Source of the DNA: Bacillota bacterium
GTDB lineage: Bacteria > Bacillota_I > Bacilli_A > MOL361 > Turicibacteraceae
Direction: 5' to 3'
Length of the DNA: 6,944 nucleotides
Assembly (NCBI GenBank): GCA_003486705.1
Contig: DNGE01000026.1
Coordinates: forward strand, 6,047-12,990
Shown here piece by piece: positions 1-3,517 of the stretch. Position numbers and translations under genes: made by a program. Position 1 is the stretch's first letter, and each line of letters opens with the position of its first letter. Under the pieces are notes generated by a model. The model was given only the letters and a program-made list of their open reading frames with translations, was not told the DNA's origin and ran no database searches.

Positions 1-170
1 AGATCATAGAAAAATTCAGAATTAATCCCCATTCGTTTTCCTTCGCGAATTGCTAAATACAACCCTAGCCCAACCCCAGACATAATAAAGACAGCATACC
101 AATAAATCGTAAATGGTCCAAATTGAATAAAAACGCGATTTAATGGCTCTATCATTGAATGATCCATCAT
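1..170 (-). CDS. lgt: Prolipoprotein diacylglyceryl transferase, N-terminal part (runs off the left edge)
   Basis: Lgt is the integral membrane enzyme that moves a diacylglyceryl group from phosphatidylglycerol to the lipobox cysteine of prolipoproteins, the first step of lipoprotein maturation. Only 56 residues are visible. They show the family's opening: a short N-terminus, then GPFTIYWYAVFIMSGVG (residues 18-34), matching the usual GP-x-x-I-x-WYG-type start of the first membrane segment, then GLYLAIREGKRMG. The catalytic region is outside the window. Two adjacent ATG codons (168-170 and 165-167) follow an AGGAGG at 175-180. The second is 7 nt from it and the first 4 nt, so the true start may be at 167. 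The gene lies 58 nt downstream of hprK, the same order as in Bacillus subtilis, and is probably co-transcribed. The identification rests on the N-terminus and synteny. Confidence 0.9.
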   Translation of the reverse strand, partial: MMDHSMIEPLNRVFIQFGPFTIYWYAVFIMSGVGLGLYLAIREGKRMGINSEFFYD

Positions 171-179
171 AACTCCTCC

Positions 180-195
180 TTCAAATTATTTTGAA
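180..195 (-). repeat. Second small inverted repeat abutting the lgt ribosome site
   Basis: TTCAAA (180-185) and TTTGAA (190-195) are perfect complements around a 4-base loop. Position 180 is also the first base of the lgt AGGAGG on the minus strand, so a hairpin here would sit directly against the ribosome site. The stem is short and AT-rich and would be weak by itself. It is listed because it is in tandem with the stronger hairpin at 197-220. Confidence 0.4.
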
Positions 196-196
196 A

Positions 197-220
197 AGTG
201 AGAGTTTAAAAACTCTCACT
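197..220 (-). terminator. Perfect hairpin just after hprK, weak terminator or attenuator
   Basis: Arms 197-207 and 210-220 are perfect 11-bp complements (AGTGAGAGTTT / AAACTCTCACT) around two bases. The structure begins 8 nt after the hprK stop codon. Read on the minus strand it is followed by only four T residues, then C, so full termination is doubtful. It could be a partial terminator, an mRNA 3'-end stabiliser or a processing site that sets lgt expression relative to hprK. Confidence 0.6.
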
Positions 221-228
221 ACTATATT

Positions 229-1170
229 TTAAGCTTCATTACTTTTTGAACGAATAAACTCATTTAATTGATTTGTAAATGCCTCTGCAGCATTGTATCC
301 CATCACTTTTAAGCGGTGATTCATTGCTGCAACCTCAATTAATGAAGCGATACTTCGTCCAGGTCGAACTGGAATTGTAATTTTTGTGATTTCTGTATTG
401 AATAACTTCATCGTTTCATCAGCAAGCCCAATACGGTTATAAATCTTTTCATTGTTCCAATCTTCCAATTCAACAATTAAAGTAATGCGTTTTTTATGAC
501 GATAAGCACGTGCTCCAAACATTTCCACTACGTTAATAATTCCAATTCCGCGAATCTCAATAAATTGACGTAATAATTCAGGTGCACGCCCAACAACTAA
601 CCCTGGTTCTTTTTCAAAAATATCAACACGATCATCAGCAATTAATTGATGACCACGGTTAATAAGCTCAAGCGCTGTTTCACTCTTACCGATACTACTT
701 TTTCCGATGATACAAACACCAATTCCGTTTACGTCCACTAATACCCCATGTAATGATTGCACAGGAGATAAGGCTTCTTCTAAGTAATTTGAAATCGATG
801 TATGTAACACGGTTGTTTCTTTTGTACTTCTTAAAATCGGAACATGGTGCTCATTCGCTAATTCAATCATTTCAACTGGCACTTCAAAATTCTTTGAAAA
901 AATAATGACTGGTGTGTTGCTTATAAATAAAATCTTACAACGTTCCTTGCGTAATTCGGGTGTTAATTTTTGTAGATATAACCACTCTTTCGTCCCAATA
1001 ATTTGGACACGTTTGCTTGCGCTATCATGAAAATATTCTGTTACCCCTGTTAATTCCATTCCCGGACGTGATAACATCTGCTCTGTAATTTGATTATTTA
1101 ACGCATCCTCTTGCGCCACTACTTCAAGACTTACTTCACGAACTAAATCTGCTACTGTTACTTTATTCAT
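229..1170 (-). CDS. hprK: HPr kinase/phosphorylase
   Basis: This bifunctional cytoplasmic enzyme phosphorylates HPr of the sugar phosphotransferase system on a regulatory serine (Ser46 in B. subtilis) with ATP or pyrophosphate, and removes the phosphate by phosphorolysis. P-Ser-HPr with CcpA drives carbon catabolite repression. The 313 residues match the family length. Residues 1-130 form the N-terminal domain and 135-313 the catalytic domain. The latter has His141, a Walker A loop GKSSIGKS (156-163), ADD (178-180), the family signature EIRGIGIINVVEMFG (205-219) and the C-terminal IPVRPGRS (266-273). In most homologues I know the loop begins G-D/E-S-G; here it is G-K-S-S, with the essential G-K-S intact. 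The ATG has an AGG-TGG site with 7-nt spacing. The gene starts 24 nt after the YvlD-like gene and precedes lgt, the B. subtilis order. Confidence 0.97.
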   Translation of the reverse strand: MNKVTVADLVREVSLEVVAQEDALNNQITEQMLSRPGMELTGVTEYFHDSASKRVQIIGTKEWLYLQKLTPELRKERCKILFISNTPVIIFSKNFEVPVEMIELANEHHVPILRSTKETTVLHTSISNYLEEALSPVQSLHGVLVDVNGIGVCIIGKSSIGKSETALELINRGHQLIADDRVDIFEKEPGLVVGRAPELLRQFIEIRGIGIINVVEMFGARAYRHKKRITLIVELEDWNNEKIYNRIGLADETMKLFNTEITKITIPVRPGRSIASLIEVAAMNHRLKVMGYNAAEAFTNQLNEFIRSKSNEA

Positions 1171-1194
1171 TTTTACACCACCTATATTAATAAA

Positions 1195-1740
1195 TTAATT
1201 CATTCTGAATGAAGAATCTTTTAAAACATAACGATTAATCAATAGACGTAAAACAGAAATAAAAATCGAGGCAAAAATCGCAACTCCAAATGAATGAATT
1301 TCAAACAATGGCCCCATGATATAATCTGCTATTAATAAAATAACGCCATTAACAACGACATAAAACATACCAAACGTTAAAATCGTTAGCGGTAATGTTA
1401 AAATGACGATAATCGGCTTCAATACGACATTTAACACAGACATCCACAATGCTGTTTCAAACGCTGCCCATACATTAGCTAGATAAAATCCGCTAAACCA
1501 ACCACTTGTCACCATTAAGACAAGCGTAAATACAAGCAGATTAATAAGCATTGAAGAAACATTGAAGCATCCACCTTGTTTTGTGTAAACAATCTGTCGA
1601 CTATTCATAAATGGTTGATTAAATTCAAATTCTTCTTGTTCTGTTTTCCCCTCTTGATTAACAAGTGTACGTAAAAACTCAGCCTCATCAACGACTTGGT
1701 GTTCGTGGTGATCTGTATTTGACTGCTTATTATCGTTCAC
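1195..1740 (-). CDS. YvlD-like membrane protein of the phage holin 4 superfamily, with long N-terminal extension
   Basis: This is a small integral membrane protein of unknown molecular role. The C-terminal part (about 61-175) has four hydrophobic segments (about 61-79, 93-113, 121-142 and 150-169) and the family's central motif LKPIIVILTLPLTILTFG (107-124), typical of the YvlD/phage holin 4_2 group. The holin name is historical and nothing here suggests a lysis cassette. Residues 1-60 are a polar, acidic, probably cytoplasmic extension (EAEFLRTLV, EQEEFEF). B. subtilis YvlD, as I recall it, is about 120 residues, so this protein is longer. The start is GTG (1738-1740), 7 nt after AAGGAGG (1748-1754). 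An overlapping ATG at 1740-1742 is out of frame and meets a stop at once. B. subtilis yvlD is in the sigma-W-controlled yvl group before hprK, which suggests an envelope-stress role by inference. Confidence 0.85.
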   Translation of the reverse strand: MNDNKQSNTDHHEHQVVDEAEFLRTLVNQEGKTEQEEFEFNQPFMNSRQIVYTKQGGCFNVSSMLINLLVFTLVLMVTSGWFSGFYLANVWAAFETALWMSVLNVVLKPIIVILTLPLTILTFGMFYVVVNGVILLIADYIMGPLFEIHSFGVAIFASIFISVLRLLINRYVLKDSSFRMN

Positions 1741-1747
1741 ATGAAAC

Positions 1748-1754
1748 CCTCCTT
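1748..1754 (-). promoter_or_regulatory. Ribosome binding site that fixes the GTG start of the YvlD-like gene
   Basis: AAGGAGG on the minus strand is a seven-base match to the anti-Shine-Dalgarno core. It lies 7 nt before the GTG at 1738-1740. The only nearby ATG (1740-1742) reads ATGTGA, a start followed immediately by a stop in another frame, so GTG must be the start. Confidence 0.8.
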
Positions 1755-1769
1755 ACTTGACTCAGTAAC

Positions 1770-1798
1770 ATTGTATCACAATTACGATTTTAACAAAA
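1770..1798 (-). promoter_or_regulatory. Probable sigma-A promoter for the yvlD-like/hprK/lgt cluster
   Basis: On the minus strand a TACAAT -10 (1770-1775) is preceded by TGA, which makes an extended -10 (TGnTACAAT). The -35 is weak: TTTTGT (1793-1798) with 17-nt spacing, or TTGTTA (1791-1796) with 15. The predicted transcript starts near 1763, about 22 nt before the GTG. I see no sigma-W-like element (TGAAAC...CGTA) here, so if B. subtilis-like sigma-W control exists it is not through this site. Confidence 0.55.
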
Positions 1799-1880
1799 CT
1801 TTTTGGATAAAATATGAAATAGATTCTATGAAAAATAACCAAACGATATATCCTATGCCCAATTCTTATTTTTAATCAAA

Positions 1881-1920
1881 AAAAGTGCCCTATTTTCAAT
1901 GTTGAAAATAGGGCACTTTT
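1881..1920 (-). terminator. Strong intrinsic terminator, probably bidirectional
   Basis: Arms 1881-1899 and 1902-1920 are perfect 19-bp complements around TG, with GTGCCC/GGGCAC as the stable part. On the minus strand the stem runs into seven T residues (complement of the A run at 1878-1884), an ideal rho-independent terminator for the transcript of the YabE-like gene. On the plus strand it is followed by TTTTAATTTTTT, so it could also stop transcription from the other side. Confidence 0.9.
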
Positions 1921-1926
1921 AATTTT

Positions 1927-2019
1927 TTACTTTACAAAACCTTGTACACTTTTTAACTGTATCTTTTTACTTAATGAATTTAGTATTGATTGTCGTAAGA
2001 TCTCTTCACTATTGTCCAT
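1927..2019 (-). CDS. Possible 30-residue ORF inside the inverted-repeat element (doubtful)
   Basis: An ATG at 2017-2019 opens 30 codons ending in TAA at 1927-1929. The peptide begins MDNSEEILRQSILNSLSKK and is rich in charged residues, with no membrane segment. I do not recognise it. No Shine-Dalgarno sequence precedes it, only an AT-rich run. A weak promoter-like pair lies upstream (TTGTAC 2054-2059, 18-nt gap, TATCTA 2030-2035), but it would leave almost no leader. The last third of the ORF is encoded by an arm of the inverted repeat, which argues against a conserved protein. It may be chance. Confidence 0.15.
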   Translation of the reverse strand: MDNSEEILRQSILNSLSKKIQLKSVQGFVK

Positions 2020-2069
2020 CTTTTTATTTTAGATACATTTAAAATGAGCACGTGTACAATCTTTGTAAA
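1931..2069. repeat. 139-bp element bounded by long imperfect inverted repeats (MITE-like or long RNA hairpin)
   Basis: The left arm reads TTTACAAA-acc-TTGTACAC (1931-1949). The right arm, read on the opposite strand, is TTTACAAA-ga-TTGTACAC (2069-2052). The match continues inward after a 6-base gap on the right: 13 of 15 bases agree between 1950-1964 and the complement of 2031-2045 (both end TGTATCT). About 29 of roughly 34 aligned positions pair, leaving a 66-base centre (1965-2030). The right end is 8 bp from the stop codon of the YabE-like gene and the left end 10 bp from the terminator. I see no target-site duplication and no transposase. It may be a decayed miniature element or a structured 3' region of the mRNA. 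Confidence 0.6.
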
Positions 2070-2076
2070 TGAAAGA

Positions 2077-3051
2077 TTACCAGCCCCATCTCAGGACTTT
2101 CGTTGTTTTGTACTTTCGGCCAAAATCCCATGGATTTGTATTGACCAGTAAATCTAAATCGTTACCTGTAACTGCACTACCACGGTCTAAAACGATTGCT
2201 TTTCCAATACCATCAATCTCGACGATTGTCCCACAAGGAATATCGCTTCCTGCAGCAACAATTCGAACGGTTGAATATTCGCTATCGCTATAATAAATAG
2301 TATTTGATACGTCTGTATATGGTTTACACGCTACTTGCGTACCACAACCTGTACAGTTAATATCATATGCAGTCATATTTGCTGTGAATGTCGATATCGG
2401 CCCCGTTCCAATTTGAATGGTACGTGCTTGTCCTTCATCGACTATTTTTGTTTCGACTTCGTATGTTTCTACGACTTCACCATTTTTATAAACTTTTTCC
2501 ATGACGTGTTCGATAACTTGCGGTCTTCCTTCGTAAAGGACATTTTGTTCGTTTCTCGGAACGTCATCTGTATATACATAATTAACGTCCAATTCTACTT
2601 CTTCAAATACTGATTCTGATTGTTTGTCGACACGAGTTATTTCTATCTCCATGTCTCCTTCAACACTCGTAGTTTGTTCAACTGATAATTCATCATTTGA
2701 ACTAAGAGCAATACTACGTTGTTCTAATACGTCTGCTACTGTTGTCTCTGTGGTCATAAGACGTGTTTTCACGCCACCGTCATTAATAACAACAGCTTGC
2801 GCGCGAGTAATTTCGATTTCCATTCCGTCTGTTAAACCGTCGGTAAAATCTACGTTCATTTCATCGAAATTCCCAACTCGAATTTTTTGTTCTTTTAAGA
2901 AATCTTCAACTGTTTGTTGATAAGTTGTGAATGTGTTTAGCTCTCCATTATCATTGATGCTTATTTCTTTCAAGTTGGATTGCATGACCGCAATGACACC
3001 GACGATAATTACACATAATGAAACCATCAGGGTAATTAAATCTCGTTTCAT
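2077..3051 (-). CDS. Membrane-anchored cell-wall protein with DUF348, G5 and 3D domains (YabE/Rpf-like)
   Basis: This is a likely peptidoglycan-active enzyme of the YabE group, related to resuscitation-promoting factors. The 3D domain resembles the core of the lytic transglycosylase MltA. Order along 324 residues: a hydrophobic segment (5-23) acting as anchor or uncleaved signal; two DUF348 repeats (about 29-83 and 85-140, both ending MEIEITR); a G5 domain (about 145-217); and a 3D domain (about 222-323). The 3D domain has MTAYD (226-230), VRIVAAGSDIPCGTIVEIDG, LDRG (288-291) and the paired aspartates of NDLDLLV (297-303). These supply the conserved aspartates, Asp289 and Asp298/Asp300. B. 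subtilis YabE is longer, with more DUF348 units, as I recall. Four cysteines (233, 236, 242, 273) lie in the exported domain. The ATG follows AGGAG (3058-3062) by 6 nt. The gene has its own promoter and leader. Confidence 0.9.
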   Translation of the reverse strand: MKRDLITLMVSLCVIIVGVIAVMQSNLKEISINDNGELNTFTTYQQTVEDFLKEQKIRVGNFDEMNVDFTDGLTDGMEIEITRAQAVVINDGGVKTRLMTTETTVADVLEQRSIALSSNDELSVEQTTSVEGDMEIEITRVDKQSESVFEEVELDVNYVYTDDVPRNEQNVLYEGRPQVIEHVMEKVYKNGEVVETYEVETKIVDEGQARTIQIGTGPISTFTANMTAYDINCTGCGTQVACKPYTDVSNTIYYSDSEYSTVRIVAAGSDIPCGTIVEIDGIGKAIVLDRGSAVTGNDLDLLVNTNPWDFGRKYKTTKVLRWGW

Positions 3052-3067
3052 TTCATGCTCCTGCTGC

Positions 3068-3121
3068 CTAAAACATTAATATTAAGATTCCATCTAATAT
3101 AAATTCAAACCTTTTGCTCAT
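3068..3121 (-). CDS. Second leader ORF, 17 codons, overlapping the first (tentative)
   Basis: The stop of the first leader ORF and this ATG share a base (TAATG, 3119-3123), an arrangement typical of translational coupling. The 17 codons encode a peptide starting MSKRFEFILDG with a hydrophobic end, stopping at TAG (3068-3070), 16 nt before the ATG of the YabE-like gene. It has no ribosome site of its own. The ORF is short enough to be chance; the coupled arrangement is the only support. Confidence 0.2.
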   Translation of the reverse strand: MSKRFEFILDGILILMF

Positions 3122-3137
3122 TAGATTTCAATCTTAA
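3082..3137 (-). promoter_or_regulatory. Stem-loop in the mRNA leader of the YabE-like gene
   Basis: On the minus strand TTAAGATT (3130-3137) pairs with AATCTTAA (3082-3089), and ATCTAAT (3120-3126) with ATTAGAT (3092-3098). The internal loop is GAA against GG and the terminal loop is 21 nt. The 15 pairs are perfect but mostly A-U. No U run follows, so it is not a terminator. It hides the end of the first leader ORF and the start of the second, and lies about 20 nt before the main ribosome site. It matches no riboswitch class I recognise. Confidence 0.5.
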
Positions 3138-3156
3138 AATCAAGTCGTTTTAGCAA
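3121..3156 (-). CDS. Possible 11-codon leader ORF with a strong ribosome site
   Basis: A TTG start (3154-3156) lies 7 nt after GGAGG (3164-3168), which is part of GGGAGGTGA, the best Shine-Dalgarno match in the leader. It reads M-LKRLDFKIEI and stops at TAA (3121-3123). The stop falls in the left arm of the stem-loop at 3082-3137, so a ribosome translating it would open that stem. The ORF lies wholly within the untranslated leader of the YabE-like gene. A regulatory leader peptide is an inference. The strong site more than 100 nt from the main ATG is the observation that needs explaining. Confidence 0.35.
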   Translation of the reverse strand: MLKRLDFKIEI

Positions 3157-3226
3157 CAGTTCACCTCCCTTTTTAGAATAGATAAACAAGCAAGTAATCT
3201 TTCTAGAGTGAGCTTACGACTCATAC

Positions 3227-3256
3227 ATCATAGCATGCACTAATTTCAATGGTCAA
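3227..3256 (-). promoter_or_regulatory. Sigma-A promoter of the YabE-like gene
   Basis: TTGACC (3251-3256) is a five-of-six -35. TATGAT (3227-3232), preceded by TGC, is an extended -10. The spacing is 18 nt. Transcription would start near 3220, giving a leader of about 170 nt before the ATG at 3051. It is the best promoter in the window. Confidence 0.75.
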
Positions 3257-3460
3257 CCTCGGATACGGTTACAGTTGTCCCTTTATACACTTTTTATGCA
3301 GTTAGGACACAAAAAATACCTTAAATTGACACATTTTTCTTATTTTAACGCTATAAATATCCATTTTGTAGACTTGTGTAGCCTATTAAGGCATTAAAAT
3401 TAGGTTTTTTGATATTTTGTGTATAATCGATCTAAAACTACGTTTGATTGTAAATATGAT
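3257..3460. other. AT-rich intergenic stretch with no feature seen
   Basis: About 200 bases between the uvrA hairpin and the promoter of the YabE-like gene hold no ORF with a credible ribosome site. They contain only a small GCCT-ATTA-AGGC inverted repeat near 3381-3392. I looked for riboswitch-like conserved blocks and for a LexA operator and saw neither. Confidence 0.5.
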
Positions 3461-3496
3461 AAAAGGTGGTTCAATTTTTAATTGAGCCACCTTTTA
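3461..3496 (-). terminator. Hairpin after uvrA, probable terminator
   Basis: Arms 3461-3476 and 3480-3495 pair over 16 positions with one mismatch (C-A when read as minus-strand RNA, a G-U wobble on the plus strand). The core is GGTGG/CCACC. It begins 22 nt after the uvrA stop codon. The minus-strand stem ends in four T residues before ATC, so termination may be incomplete. Confidence 0.7.
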
Positions 3497-3517
3497 TCTT
3501 AATAAGTATCTAAGTCA

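Noticed and set aside
218..250. Internal promoter for lgt (TATAGT at 220-225)
   Set aside because: The only -35 candidate is TTCAAA at 18 nt, a poor match, and the position falls at the edge of the hprK-end hairpin. Too weak to annotate.
1195..1740. Prophage lysis cassette suggested by the holin family name
   Set aside because: No endolysin, phage structural gene or integrase is nearby. The gene sits in the conserved chromosomal yvlD-hprK-lgt order.
2069..2920. Plus-strand ORFs opposite the YabE-like gene (2069-2293, 2335-2613, 2624-2920)
   Set aside because: They lie wholly or almost wholly antisense to a well-supported gene, have no credible ribosome sites and resemble no family. They are reverse-frame shadows.
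3052..3220. c-di-AMP (ydaO-type) riboswitch, known upstream of some cell-wall hydrolase genes
   Set aside because: The leader is short and AT-rich and has none of the GC-rich conserved blocks of that class that I can recall.
3422..3427. Plus-strand TATAAT as a promoter for a small RNA ending at the 3461-3496 hairpin
   Set aside because: No acceptable -35 at 16-18 nt and no extended -10. In such AT-rich DNA a lone TATAAT is expected by chance.
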